From Branchiostoma floridae (taxonomy: Eukaryota > Chordata > Leptocardii > Amphioxiformes > Branchiostomatidae), in NCBI RefSeq assembly GCF_000003815.2, contig NC_049981.1, positions 31,766,161 to 31,830,160 on the forward strand: a DNA stretch of 64,000 bases. Direction: 5' to 3'. The notes beneath the pieces are model-generated. The model saw only the letters and a program-made list of their open reading frames with translations. It searched no databases and was not told the DNA's origin. The first letter of the stretch is position 1. Every line of letters starts with the position of its first letter. Positions 34,915 through 48,200 of the stretch are shown piece by piece. A program made the translations under genes and the position numbers.

Positions 34915-36078
34915 CTAATCCATCTGTTGGAGAGGGACACCGTTGTCAGCCGCCGCGGGAGGGGGGCGGTGTGGACAGACCAGCCGCCTTGCCATGCACG
35001 TCAGGACCATCATGGCGGCCACGCTGACACACGAGGTCACCATCACGAGGTAGTGGTGTTTGAGCCACGGTTCGGGGGTGGTGATCACGATGTAGTCAGG
35101 ATGTGTGGCAGGAGGTTGGCTCGTCAGTGCTGCTGTTGTGATGAAAGGTGAGCTTGTGGGTTCAGCGGTGGTACCGGTAGCGGTGTCTTGGGTTGTAGCC
35201 AGGAGATTTGGCGATGCGGTGGTGTTGGGAAATTGAAGCCACGTGGACGCTTTGATCGTTTGCTGCAGGATTCGCATTTCGACAGAGCGGCTGCCAGTAG
35301 ACACCACTTCCGCTCCACCCCGTTCTGTCTGAAAGGTGGACGACGTCGTTTTCGTAGCTGTCGTCGCGGGCGTTTGTGTGGCGGAACATTCTGTTTCGTT
35401 CTCCGAGACTTTTATCAGCGGCACGTCCTTCAGGCGGCTGGGGCTGTCGCAGACGTAGCTCTGGTCGAAGTCTCGCGCCACCAGGATGCACGACGGACAC
35501 TGCTGACAGGTGAAGAGCTTTCCCTCGTCAAGTTCAGCCTGGGTGCACTTGACCTTGACGATCAGCCACGCCATGCTGCAGTCACAGGCTAGCGGGTTGT
35601 TTTCGACGCTAGCCGACGACAACGCGGGGAAACCCAGCTCCTGCGAGGTGAAGTGCTTCAGACGGTTCCTCGCTAGATTCACGTACACCAGCCGTGGCAG
35701 GTACTCGATAACAGCGCCCAAGTTCACGCTCGTGAGCTTGTTGTCCGACAGGTGGAGGAACTCTAACGCGGGAAGGTTCCGAAGCGACATCCAGTCCACC
35801 GTGTCGATGTCGTTCCATCGTACGCTCAGCGAGGTGAGGTTGTTGAGCGGCGGGACCACCGTCAGGTTTGTCATGCCGTTGAAGTTGACGTGCAAGCGAG
35901 TCATGTTGGCTGGTACTGCGGGCAAAGCGGTTATCTTGGTGCGCCAGCAGGTGACGCGTAACTGCGGGACTGGAGAACTGTCTTGTGGGATCGACTCCTT
36001 ACAGCCGGGGGGCAGAATGGCAGAGCTCGCGCCACAGACAAACCCACAAACAACCAGGCAAAGCTGGAGCCGCATCAT
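34915..36078 (-). CDS. Leucine-rich repeat single-pass membrane protein, single exon
   Basis: The frame encodes 387 residues from the ATG at 36078 (ACCATGATG; a second ATG follows at once). Residues 1-20 are a signal peptide. Residues about 24-54 form an N-terminal cap with two cysteines, followed by four to five leucine-rich repeats (motifs such as LTSLSVRWNDI, LEFLHLSDNKL, LVYVNLARNRL). A C-terminal cap begins near residue 165 (NPLACDCSMAWL) and contains further cysteines. A long Thr/Ser/Pro-rich, probably O-glycosylated stem runs from about 225 to 335, then a transmembrane helix (HYLVMVTSCVSVAAMMVLTC) and a short cytoplasmic tail with Arg and Pro. This is the architecture of extracellular LRR adhesion or recognition proteins. 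The exact orthologue and ligand are not known. The longer frame up to 36129 adds residues that would precede the signal peptide, so the inner start is preferred. Confidence 0.85.
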   Translation of the reverse strand: MMRLQLCLVVCGFVCGASSAILPPGCKESIPQDSSPVPQLRVTCWRTKITALPAVPANMTRLHVNFNGMTNLTVVPPLNNLTSLSVRWNDIDTVDWMSLRNLPALEFLHLSDNKLTSVNLGAVIEYLPRLVYVNLARNRLKHFTSQELGFPALSSASVENNPLACDCSMAWLIVKVKCTQAELDEGKLFTCQQCPSCILVARDFDQSYVCDSPSRLKDVPLIKVSENETECSATQTPATTATKTTSSTFQTERGGAEVVSTGSRSVEMRILQQTIKASTWLQFPNTTASPNLLATTQDTATGTTAEPTSSPFITTAALTSQPPATHPDYIVITTPEPWLKHHYLVMVTSCVSVAAMMVLTCMARRLVCPHRPPPAAADNGVPLQQMD

Positions 36079-36900
36079 GGTTATACCGTCCGGGTGCGAG
36101 AAGACTAATATGGGATACAGTGCTGACAAAGTTTTTGAGAGTTACTTGTTGAGTTGTTCACACTCAAAAGTCATCATACAAAGTCAGAACTGGATGCATG
36201 TGCTTAATGGTTATACCGTCCTGGTGTTGTGACCGGATCAAGAAGACTTGCAGGATACAATGCTGACAAAGTTTTTGAGAGTTACTTCTTCACACTACAA
36301 AATTCAAACTGGATACTTGTGGTTGATGGTAATACCGTGCTGGTGTTGTACTGGATCAAGAGGACTCGTAGATTTTGATGTTGGCAAAGTTTTTGAGAGT
36401 TACTTGTTCACAGCAAGTCTACAGTACAAAGGTTGATGCGAAGTTAGAGAACTAGATGCTTGTTCATTATGGTTATACTAGTACTACTAGTAAAGCAAGA
36501 GCAGCATAATGGTTATACCATCCTGGTCTTGTAGGATACAGTGCTGACACAGTTTTGGAGAGTTACTAATGTTCACAGCAAGTCTACTAAGGATGAAAGT
36601 AGAGCTGCATACTTTTGCTTAATGGTTATACCGTCCTGGTGTTGTGACTGGTTGAAGTCGACTTGTAGATTATGACGTTGGCAAAAATTTTGAGTTACTT
36701 GTTCACAGCAAGTCTACAATAGACGATGCAAAGTTAGAACTGGATGATTGTGCTTATTGGGTATTAGATACTGGTAACCCACCTCAGCATTGTGACCAGT
36801 TCAAGTTGTACATGTATATATGATGATTGTCAAAGTTTCTGCAAGTTACATGTTTGATGGTTGTCCAGTATCTCCGTTTTGTGACTGGTTCAAGAGTTAA
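36076..36900. repeat. Tandem repeat upstream of and touching the LRR start codon
   Basis: The phrase ATGGTTATACCGTCCTGGTG recurs at about 36076, 36206, 36325, 36469, 36509 and 36621, each followed by a GCTGACAAAGTTTTTGAGAG-like box and TTACTTGTTCACAGCAAG. Units are about 115-150 bp. On the minus strand the box reads GGTATAACCAT and the innermost copy supplies the sequence directly before the LRR start codon. The array therefore forms the 5' leader and promoter region of that gene. Confidence 0.8.
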
Positions 36901-38284
36901 TGATTTGGGGAACCAAGGAGAATGTAGAAATGGGCACTTGACTTCAGTTGGGGAGGTAAAAGGCAGAAAAGGGAAAGAATGGGTTGGGCTCTGCCTCCCA
37001 ATACCGTGCCCTAGACACAGTAGATGACAACACACTGCCTCTACGGCCTTAAAATTAGGCCTACCTTTTACCTTTTCCTATGCGTACCTTTAGCTGCAAG
37101 CGTCGTCACCGCAATCTCCAAACTGACAAATACATGTACGTGGGATGGCTGGCACATATCTTACCAACACGTGTATATGGTCTCATTACGCACGTGTGGC
37201 CTGCTGTGATCGGACCACTCCAAACTATTTTGTTGGTTCTATGAGCACATGCTTGACAGGTGGTAAAATTTGACAGAAGAAAACGTTACAACTAAGTCAC
37301 ATTTCTCTTCCTTAAAAGTTGAATCCACCTTGTTACAAGTTGCACAGCATAATATTTGATTGGCTACAATTTTTGTGGGAATGTCTTGCAATGCAGGCAC
37401 TTCTCAGTCTGGTTTGATTTGTCGGCAGCAGCTTTCTTTCATGTTGTTTATAAATCTCAATCTGAATGGAGACTTTTAATCAAAGTAAGAGTTGTTGGGA
37501 CCAAAATTCTATAATACGAATTTTTAAAGAAATAATCAACAAGCACGCTTTGACTAGTATAAGATGAGAACAGAAGGTTTGGACTTACAAGAGTTACTTG
37601 AATCCAGATATATTCCCTCTCCGAAATTTGGTTTCGAAATTTTTTGGGGGGAAAAATTGGTCAAATCTGAGAACCAACATGTTCAATTCATGTCGTCTGA
37701 TTGTCTATTTCCTGTCCTTCCATTTTGATTGGGACATTTTGTGTTTCGTTCTGATTGGTTTGTCATTTTTTAAATTTCAAACATACATAAAATATACATT
37801 TAGGTTGGCAGACAATTAAAGCAAACTAACACGATATACTCTAGAATAGTCTAAAACAAGAGTTGCTAGAAAAACTGCAAAATAGAAAATAAGAAAAACA
37901 TTTGTGTGACATAAAGTGACACTGAACAAGGATATTGAATTCTAGCTACATATCAATATATCAACAAGTGCATTAGTAATTTAGTTGTTACCATAATGAT
38001 TATGAAATGAAGTCTTTACTGTGTACAGTACATGTATCAGCTTGTCTTCAGCTTGATTTTGCCATACCTTTGTTTTCTTTGGAATCCAAATTGTCTTCAG
38101 TCTGAATTGTCTAACAACATTTCCTATTGGACATCTGAAATTGTAATCATTCATAGTTAGAGTATAAAAGACCTGTTTCATCCAGAGCACTTCAGTGTCA
38201 CTGACGAAGGATAGTGGATTCTATCCGAAACGTCTGACCGTTTCCAAAACTATATCCAGTTGGTTGAGTAACTACTTTTTGGAG
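36901..38284. other. Intergenic, dispersed repeat at right end
   Basis: No exon seen. 38185-38284 is a plus-strand copy of the dispersed family at 3903-4045. A fragment near 37655-37690 (CTGAGAACCAACATGTTCAA) resembles one end of the 4712-4930 MITE family. Confidence 0.45.
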
Positions 38285-39200
38285 TACAGTCAAACCTGCC
38301 CAAGTCGACCACCCGGGGGACCGGGAAAAAATGGTCGATTTGGACAGGTGGTCGCTGAGAAGAGTATCAACTCAAAACATGCCCGATGCAAAGTATAAAT
38401 GGTTTCCGTTGTGTTTAATGGCAAATAGCAAGCACACTGCACGCACGCAAAGAAGCGAGGTCTTTAATGTCAAATACAACACGCACATTGTAAACTATAA
38501 ATTTAACCCCAAGCTTTTATCGAGCTTTTATTCGATACAGTGTTCTAAAGCTCAATATTTTGATACTGTCTGTTACCATACAAGACTTTATGCGTTCTTG
38601 TGTTCTTGATCGCCTTATCTGAAATAACTACGGTGCACCTTTAGAATTCGATGCCCGATAGCGTACTTACCCACTGGTGAATGTACAGTACAGTTGAACA
38701 AAAGCTCTTTCTTAAAAGGTATGAGCTACACAGATCTTTCTTGAAAAAGTATGAGGCTATATACGTTTCAGCATTCGTTCACCTTATGATGATATAGATT
38801 TAAAAAAAACTTCTGTAACAACTAAATTCGGATTTTCTTACAACGAAATTTCCTCCCATATTACAGTAGACTGCCCGATTGACCCACCCATTGACCGCCG
38901 CCATCTGCATTCTAAACATAACATCGTAATGACAGTCAAAATCCGACGCAAACTGGCCGATTTCGGCACAAAATCGCGCTAGTTATCATCAAAAATCGAT
39001 GAAAACCTCAATTTTAAAAATGATGCGGTCGTTATGGGTCCCAATTTGGGCCGGTCGCGGTCGCGTTGGCCAGGTGGTCGTTGAGAAAAGGTTGCTTAAT
39101 GCTTACGTCAATGGGAAAAAAATTCGGGACCGAGAAAAAGCGGTCGAAATGGCCAGGTGGTCGCTGAGAAGAGGTGGTCGCTCGGGCAGGTTTGACTGTA
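38285..39200. mobile_element. Inverted-repeat element, CAGTCAAACCTG family, 0.9 kb
   Basis: The ends TACAGTCAAACCTGCCC and GGGCAGGTTTGACTGTA are inverted repeats that continue into GTCGACCACC and GGTGGTCGCTC. The TA at each end fits a TA target duplication as in the Tc1-mariner group. Internal boxes GGTCGCTGAGAAGAG repeat in the same orientation. Shorter relatives lie in introns at 43951-44128 and 47913-48064. There is no transposase. It ends 70 bases before the first coding exon of the PTPN13 gene. Confidence 0.75.
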
Positions 39201-39270
39201 CATGTATCTGTATGATTTTTAATCAACGATGTCAGTGAAGTGACCCCTGTTCCTCCCTGCCGTTGCCTAG

Positions 39271-42200
39271 GTAACGGAAGATGCCGGTGTCCATCAGCCT
39301 GCAGGTGTCCCTGGAGGAGGCGCTGCAGGTGCGGGCCGGTCCACTGCAGGAGGGGGAGGTGTGGGGTGTGCTGTGTCAGAGTGCAGAGGCTCTACAGGAC
39401 CTCTTCCTGAAAGGTAACGACATAAATTTTTCACTTAGTGCTGACTGACATCAATGGCTACATATAGTAGTAAATTATACCCGTAATCAGACTGTGAAGT
39501 CAAAATGATACAGTGCTCGACCCAGGCGGCAACCTGAGTCAAATCAAAAGCCAGCATCAACACTTTAGGTTGCCCCACTGCCCAAGTTGATATATATTAA
39601 TTACATTACTTCCTTCAATTTCAAATCAGAAGACCTGTCCTTCAATGTCACAGGACTGAAATTTGTTTGTTACGATGGAAAGAAAATTTCACCCAGTCTG
39701 TCCAAAAATATAATATTCATGACACAAAATTGATGAAAATGAATGAATGTAATTTTCCTAGGCTTAGATTTATCATTATACCAAACTGACAAGATGAGCT
39801 CCAAACAACGAGTGAGACGAAAAAAAATTCAAAGCTGAAAACACAAGCATTAAGAATCCTGTCCTGCATAGTTTTTATGGTCTTCTTGTTAGTTTTGTCT
39901 GTATCATCCTGTCTGAACTCTGACCCTGTGTTCTACCGTTGCTAGGTGACAGGGACCTGACAGATGGGCCCACCTTCATCATCACCCCCCAGTCCCTGCT
40001 GCTCACACCTACTGGGCATGTGCAGTTCGCTGACTCCATGGAGACCCCAGGGAATGATGGGAACTCGTACGTCGCCCCGGAGATGTTCCAGCCAATCAAC
40101 ACCGACCTTGAGACAGCGGCTGAGAAGGTCAAGGGCTCTTCCTTCTGAAATAGCCATTCTTGCCCATCCCTATTTATTTTTAAATCTTATTCTCCAATGA
40201 TTCATCACTGTTCATCGTAATAGTTGATGGTGAATAACGTTATATAACTTATAAGAAATATAGAAAAGAGCGAGCCTTGTTATTCAGTGATGTACAAACC
40301 CGATAAAACTATTCACAGCTGATAGTAAATAGATTGAAAACTATAAGTCAGACATACCTGATTGAACTGTGACAGCTATTGTTTACAGTATTTTTGTATG
40401 ACTTCTCTACATTATCTTCTTTAAGAACACTTCTTTTTTTACTGCTGAATGTAATCTCCCACAAATGTACAATGTACTAACTGGGTATGATGCTGAACTG
40501 GGAGAATTGAACCCAGAACCAAAATGATTCCACACTGCACTGGGTAGTGGACTCCAAGCACCCCTTGCATGCTTTGTTAGTATTAGAAGTGTTTTAAAGA
40601 TTCAAACCCAGAACCATTAGATTATAACTGCAGGAGTTAATGTTTCCACAGATGTACGTAATATACTCTCTAGCCTAGGTATGACACTGTACTGGGAGCA
40701 GACTCTCTCTCCTTGTCTCCTAGCAGACTCTGTTCCTTGTCTTGCGAGGGTTGGACATTGTGGGATGAGCACCTTTTAGGTCTGCTAGGGATTCAAACCC
40801 AGAACCTGTTCATGTTCCTACAGATGTATGTATACTCCCTGGGTATGACGCTGTACTGGGGGGCCGACTTCGAACACCCCAAGGTTCTGTTAGCACTACT
40901 AGTGTTAGATTCTAACTGTTACTGTTTCCACAGATGTATGTGTACTCCCTGGGCATGACCCTGTACTGGGGAGCAGACTTCGAGCACCCCAAGGTTCTGT
41001 TAGTATTACTAGTGTTGGGGATTCGAACCCAGAACCTTTCGATTCTAACTGTTAATGTTTCCACAGATGTATGTATACTCCCTGGGCATGACCCTGTACT
41101 GGGGGGCCGACTTCGAACACCCCAAGGTTCTGTTAGCACTACTAGTGTTAGATTCTAACTGTTACTGTTTCCACAGATGTATGTATACTCCCTGGGCATG
41201 ACCCTGTACTGGGGGGCCGACTTCGAACACCCCAAGGTTCTGTTAGCACTACTAGTGGTAGATTCTAACTGTTACTGTTTCCACAGATGTATGTGTACTC
41301 CCTGGGCATGACCCTGTACTGGGGGGCCGACTTCGAGCACCCCAAGGTTCTGTTAGTATTACTAGTGTTGGGGATTCGAACCCAGAACCTTTCGATTCTA
41401 ACTGTTAATATTTCCACAGATGTACGTGTATTCCCTGGGCATGACACTATGCTGGGTAGTTGACTTCTAGCACGGATGTGCAAAGGATTCGAACCCGTAA
41501 CCTTTAGATTCTAACTGTTAATGTTTCCACAGATGTATGTGTACTCCCTGGGCATGACGCTGTACTGGGGGGCGGACTTCGAACACCCCAAGGGTCGGGC
41601 GCGGCTGGGAGCTGAGCTGGAGAGGGTGCTGCTGGGAATGTGTGAGGAGAAGTCCAGCAGGAGGCTGTCCCTCATGCAAGTACTCGAGGTACGGAGCCGC
41701 AAACTGGATCTTACATATTTATGTACATGCCCCTACTGAATAGTGCGGAAAACCCCCAGTTTTAATCCTGGCAAGGGCATCTTGGTTGTGGCTGCACCCG
41801 TCTTTCGAACGTAATGTAATGTAATGTAAAAGGATGTAAAATAGGCAAACGGGGGTCCCGTGTTCGAGAAAATGCCTTGAGCGTGTTCAGGGGAAGGGCT
41901 ACACCTCCCGCAATATGGTTGTTTAAAAATATACCCTGCTACTGAAACAGCAAAGAAACTTGCTGACCTAAATTTTCATGTGCCACAAAAGGTACCACAG
42001 GTTGAACAACAACAATTGGAAAGTATGGAGTGGTATCTAATATTTGATAATACAGCTGAGTGGGTCCCTGACATGGGTGGTGAGCAGTAGGTTTAAGTCT
42101 TCACAGCTCTGTCCAGTGGGTTTGCACAGGTGAAGTTGCACTCTTTGATGGCATTCTTAACACACTTTTCTCAGTCTAACATGACCTCACTTTGTATTAA

Positions 42201-45200
42201 AATCAACCTGCAAGAACATGCCTTTGGCTTTTCACATCATTGTCTGTTATATTTTCTTCCCTTCCTTTCTTTTCTGCCAAAATGTTTTCTACGTTGTCCA
42301 CTTTTGATGTCTGTTTCTTCTTTCTTTCTTTCTTAGCCTTGCTCTTTTCTTTCTCAGTCTTTTTCTTCATCTTGTCACTCTTGGGCTGTAATGATCAAAG
42401 GCTGTGACTAAGTTCGGGTAGGTGAATTAAGGTCTTTCTCATGATAAATAATAACTGTAATTTTCTTTTTCATGGAGACTTTACTTGTTTGAAGTTTGAG
42501 CTGAAATGAAGCTTTGTGCAATGTTTAAAGTTTATGGTTTAGAAAATGAACCTGATTTTATAGTTTTATGACAACAAACCCACCTTGAAAACTACAAAAA
42601 GGAAACCGCTGCAAAGATATCAAGATTCACAGTTTGATCTTAGTGAAGGTGATAAAAATTTGTTTCTGCTGATGTTACAGCCTTGTATAGGCTCACAGCT
42701 GGAAACGACCTGTCACACATAACCTTTGCACATCTATAACTGAAAGCATTATCTAAAGCTAACTATAAAGGGGGGTTCACACATGCGTATAGTACTGTTC
42801 CAATCTGTAATAGCTCTGCAGGAGAAAACAAAAACTCAATGTTACATGGTGTTGTTTTCCCCCAGTCGTGCTCCTCACACCACCAGAAGGGCCATGCCGT
42901 CTCTGCCTTCTCACAGGTCATCCAGCTGGCCAAACTGGTGCTGGGCAGTCTGCCCGAGGTTGGTTTGTTTATTTGTTTCTTTGTTTGTTTATTTGTTTGT
43001 TCATTTTGCAAAACCAGTACCATATGGCTGGACCTTTTGTTTGTAGTAGTCCGAAATGTTAAAAGATTGCTGATTGTTTTTCACATATTCAGATTAGGGA
43101 CAAATTAGAATGGACTAGGAAATAAAGGGGATTGGGAAATAGTCAAAATTTGACAAAACAATACTGCACGGCTACATGTTCCAAGCATTATCATCATTGG
43201 CTTCAGGTGGAAAAATGCTGTGTTCCTTTCTGATTTGTTTAATTTTAGTTGTGTATGTCAAAAAGGCCTATTGACATGCAAGTTTCTTTCCTTTTAAGTG
43301 CAGTGTAGCCTACAGTGTTCACAAGTAAAGGGAATTAATTGGCACATGGGTTTTGGCTTCTTCATTGAAAACGGGTGTGCACTTTTAGTACAGTGTAACT
43401 TTTTATCTCTTTACTTTGATTTTAATGTCCTGTGTTACGTTGCATTGATAGCATGCAGTTGACAGGAAAAAACTATGAAACAAGTGACAATGCTCTGTTG
43501 CAATTATAAAATTTATATCTGTACACAAAATAAAGCGCTTACCAGCAAGCTTTTGATCAGTCCTCTGATCCTTGATTAAGTTGTAATGACCCAAAGCCTA
43601 AATGTCACATATCCAAACCGGAAGTGTGACGTCAGCAAAAGGTGCTTGGAAGTCGGTATCAGCCCCCGTCTCGGTTAAGTAACAATGTTTGTTATCCACA
43701 GCTTGACATGCTGGTAGAGGATGAACCCACCAGGCCAGGTGACAAAGGTCGCCAAAGGTCACAGCCCAACAGTCGCTCTCGGTCACGGTCCCCCGTCAAA
43801 ACCAAGCTCTCCAGACCGGGGCAGTCTACGCCAAGACACAAGGAATACAGTACGAACTTTCCTTTTTGACAGAACTTCTGTGTTTGAATGAAGGAACTGG
43901 TGAATGAACAAGTGAAATAATATTTATATGCATAATACCAGGTAAAGGTTAGTCAGACCAGCGCTACATATAAGGATCACCTGGCCAATGTGACCCTTTT
44001 TTGGAGGTCCCTTGGATAATTTTTCCCATTAACAGAAGCAATTAAGAATCCTGTCTATAGTGACCTGTCCACATAGATCAGATTCTATCGGTCGTCTGAG
44101 TTGTCTTTGGGCAGTTTTGACTGTACATTTAGGGGACTGTCAACTCAGTTCTACAATAGTAATGCTAAAATAAGCATCATATTTTATCTTTGGCAAACAA
44201 TTTCAGCATATCAGCTTTTAGATTGAATTCTTCCCAGTACCTCATTTCTGCTAGGGTCCATTTCTAGCCTTGTGCCCAGCTAGGCAGTATGTGAGAACGA
44301 AAAGTATATAAAAGACAGCAAAAAACATGACATATAAAAAAAAATATTCGAAGGATTACTTCATGAGTTTGTATATTTCATGTTCCATTCCACAAACACC
44401 CTGGCTTGGTTTGGAATTGTGACCCTACATGTAGTAATGTACCATAACCAAGATTTAGAATGATGATAAATTTTTTATAACTCCTGCATGTATATTTTTT
44501 TTCCATTTGTTTATCAGGAAGAAACCATTCTCCCAGCAGATACACGTACAGGGGCCGAAGCTCCCCAGTCACCACTCGAGAGCTGGTCGCCTACAAAGAG
44601 AGCCTTAAGCCGGATAGAAGAAGGTACAGTCAAACCCCCATTTATTTAATGGAATAGTCAAGACTGTTGTGAAACAAAACCAAGTCATTTTGGCCACATA
44701 CTTTTGGATAAGTCCACTGGTAGTGGTGTGTGTTCAACTTTGATACTCTTTACCATTCAAATGCCAAGTCTTACATTTGTAAGTAAAGAAAATATTATGT
44801 AGCAATTTTAAAGTCTTTGGTATGACTCGGACTGACATCAAACTCAAGACCTCCAGACAGCAAGGCAAACACTCAACTCACTTGGCCATACACATTTTTC
44901 ACACGGCGGACACGATAGATCAAAGCTGAGGCCAGTGTGGCAAACAAAAGACTGTCCATCATAACTAGCAGTTCAACCAATGATAGCATGGGAATTAAAA
45001 AATGGACCCATAAGAGAATGGCTGCATGTTCGTCAAATATTTGCATTGTTATGTTTTTATTTTGCATCTCTTAAGGGACTATGGGATCAGTCTATGCTAC
45101 TCTAAATTGCTACATTTTTTAGTGCATAACACTAGTTTTGATATTATCATTTGATCTTATATTGTTAAAATTTGTGTGTTTTGGAGGAAAACTAAATGGA

Positions 45201-48200
45201 CGTATTTTAGAGATAATTTCTGTCTGTTTGCTTCATTGACCTCATTTTCTATCAATCGCTGCCGCTACGTGAGAAAGGTGTATATTGCACCGTTAGTCTG
45301 TAACTATCAATAGTAAGAAAACTTTCCTCCTCAGTCTCCAAAGTTACTCCCGGAAGATGGAAGAGGCGAGATCGCGGGGTCAGCGTCCCCGCAGCCTGAT
45401 CGACCTTCCGTCGGACCGAAGGTCGCACAGACGAGCGCAGGACCAGGAGAGGTACTCCGTCATCAGCTCAAGCTCGTATGAGAGCAGGTCGGTATCTGGG
45501 ACGAATTTCTTTTGTTGCTCAAAAACTGGTAAACCACCACAAGGGGTAACATACGCCAAAGCTAGGTATTCATTTTCAGAGTGAGGAAATAGTTGTAAAT
45601 TGCCTTTCCTATGGGCACAGGACCCTGCTAGGGAGTTGAACCCAGAACCTTTAAGATACTAAATCAACCACCCTAATCACAAAATCATCTTGCTATCATT
45701 TGAACAAAGTCTTCTTCGTTACACTAATGAAAAAGACTTTGTTCAACTGATCTACCAACCTGATGAAACTATTTACGGATATTGCCATAATGTTTATCAA
45801 GTCCGAATGAGGATCACTGGACTGCTTGAAAAGAAGTGTGCCTCAGGGCTGTTTATCAGTTGTAATTGTGTATCAGCTTAGGCCATGTTGATATGATTAT
45901 ATGGATGACATCCTCTGGGAACCCAAAACTGGTGCGGGGGTGGTAATAAAAAAAATTCACATTGAAAGTACGTACTGTGGTACTAGATGTTGACTTTCCA
46001 TGAAATTTGTCAATTCATTTTCCTCCCACCCAAGAATGTTGTTACAAGGTCGCATTTTACTGAAAATTGATAGTGTTAAAATATCACAGAGATTAATTAC
46101 TGTCAAATGTGTCAATGATAATGAATTACAGTCTAGAAGGAGATACCCCTTACATAATTACTCTGTACTACTAGTAGTATAGGTATATCAAAGAATGTTT
46201 AGACCTTAGCACCAGTAGTGTAAACAATATGCTAGAAATACCTTTTTGATACTCCTTTTGTGTTCACTTGTGTTTTATTGTGTCAATACAGATTACTACT
46301 ATTAATTTTCTTCCCATCCAGAAACGGTGTAACAAGGTCACAACTCACAGAACCGTTGACGAGACCGCGCGCCACAGCGAGGCGCGACGACCGGACCGTA
46401 CCACCCGTCAGGGCCCTCCCCGCCCCCGTAGATGACCTCAGCTCTGAGGCGGCGCCGGACTTACAGAGCGACGCGTACAAACGTCTGAAACAGAGACGAA
46501 GGAGACTGAGTGCCGCGAGGCCTGACAGTGGCGGAGGTGAACTGTAACGCTAGTTCACCCTTATCCACATAACAACCTTTATCCGTTGTTTATAAAAACA
46601 AGTTATTTAGGGATGTGTAATCAAATTTTAATATTCAGTATTCAGGTTTCAAATTACAATATTTTCATAGCATTCCAGTCTGAAACACTTGTCTGTTGAC
46701 GTGATATCTCTAAATGCCCCGATTTTATATACAGTCAATAAAGGTTACCCCGCGAATTAAGGTGAACTAGCGTCACATCCCTGAACTAGAATGTTACAGT
46801 CCAAGCTGGCATTTATACCCATAGATGAATGGAATATTCCACTAGATATAAAGGGGTGACTTAAAGTACAGTACTGCTAGGACAGCGGCACAGGTGAGAT
46901 GTGTACCCCCGTAATAGGGTGGTACAGTCTGAACTGCTTTTATAACCATAGATGAATGGAATATTCCACTAGATATAAAGGGGTGACTGTACAGTAAGGC
47001 TGGACAGTGGGGAAGGTGAGCTGTGCACCCCTGTACTAGGGTGGTTTAATATGAGGTGCTTTTATACCCATAGATGAATGGAATATTCCACTAGATACAA
47101 GGGGGTGACTAAGTAATGTCAATCTTACCCTTTTCTGTCAAACATTAATTTACTGCTATTATGTTAAAATTTGGTTTTGGCCCCCCTTTTGTGTTTCCCA
47201 TCCCATGACTGTACCATGATTCCATTTCATGTTACCCCCCCCCCCCCCAGACCGACCAGACGCCATCCGAGACAACGTTGGTTACCATAGCGACGGTTCT
47301 TACAGCGAGTTTTCCAGCGACGACAGCACGTCCATTCCATCCGACAACACCTTCACCCAGGGTGAACCATCTTGCTGTGTTTGTTTTTTTGTTTTATACA
47401 CTCTGGGAAAACATGTTTGTGAAACGTGTTCAAGGGAGCAAAGGGAGTTAGAATAGAATGGATGCCAGGCCACAGTAGCTTGTTCACAATATGACATCTT
47501 GTTTTATCACTTTGATGTGCAGCATATTTTTGTTGTCAAAATCCCTGATTTCACTCTTGAATTTGAGTTAAGGTGAATTAGCTCGTTTGCAAGGCTGTCT
47601 GTTTTCATTCATCCGTTGCCTGAAAAAAACTCATTGTCATATGTCGCATTTTCCTTGCAGGGAGCTACCGCCCTGACCTTTACCCTCATTATGGGTCAAG
47701 GGTCGCCTTGAGAATGGGGGATGATGGGAGTCAGGCTGCTGGTCAGAGCAACTCAGCGGGAAATGGCTTGGACCAAAGAAGGTGATTAATTTATAGAAAA
47801 CTCTAAAGAAATAGATTTTGTATTTAAATTAGATGCGAGTTGAAAAGTTCACAAGGCCAATATTAAATTGTCTGTGTTATTTTCAAAATGTTGTCGTGTG
47901 ATGCTAAAAAAAACAGTCAAACCTGTACCAGTGACCACCTCTACACAAGGACCACCTGGCAATGTAACATTTATGGTGGCATTAAGGTTTTATCTACAGT
48001 GACCACCTGTCCACCTAGACCAGATCTTGTTGGTGCTGAATGGTCTTTTGCAGTTTTGATTGTAAAAGACAAAGGTTTGCGCTTTCCAAATGCTACAACT
48101 CAATAAGAGTATGACTATGTGTGTATTGTTGTTTATGTAAATGCAGCTTGCAGGTGTATGAGTGTATCTCTTCTGTTTTATGGAGAAGAGATGCAGCTCT

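Noticed and set aside
35188-36232. Plus-strand frames of 134 and 240 codons
   Set aside because: They are antisense shadows of the LRR gene, whose minus frame has signal peptide, LRR and transmembrane features.
41000-41060. tRNA gene suggested by the GGGATTCGAACCCAGAACCT phrase
   Set aside because: Only a T-arm-like piece is present; there is no A box, anticodon arm or acceptor stem. It is part of the intron 2 repeat unit.
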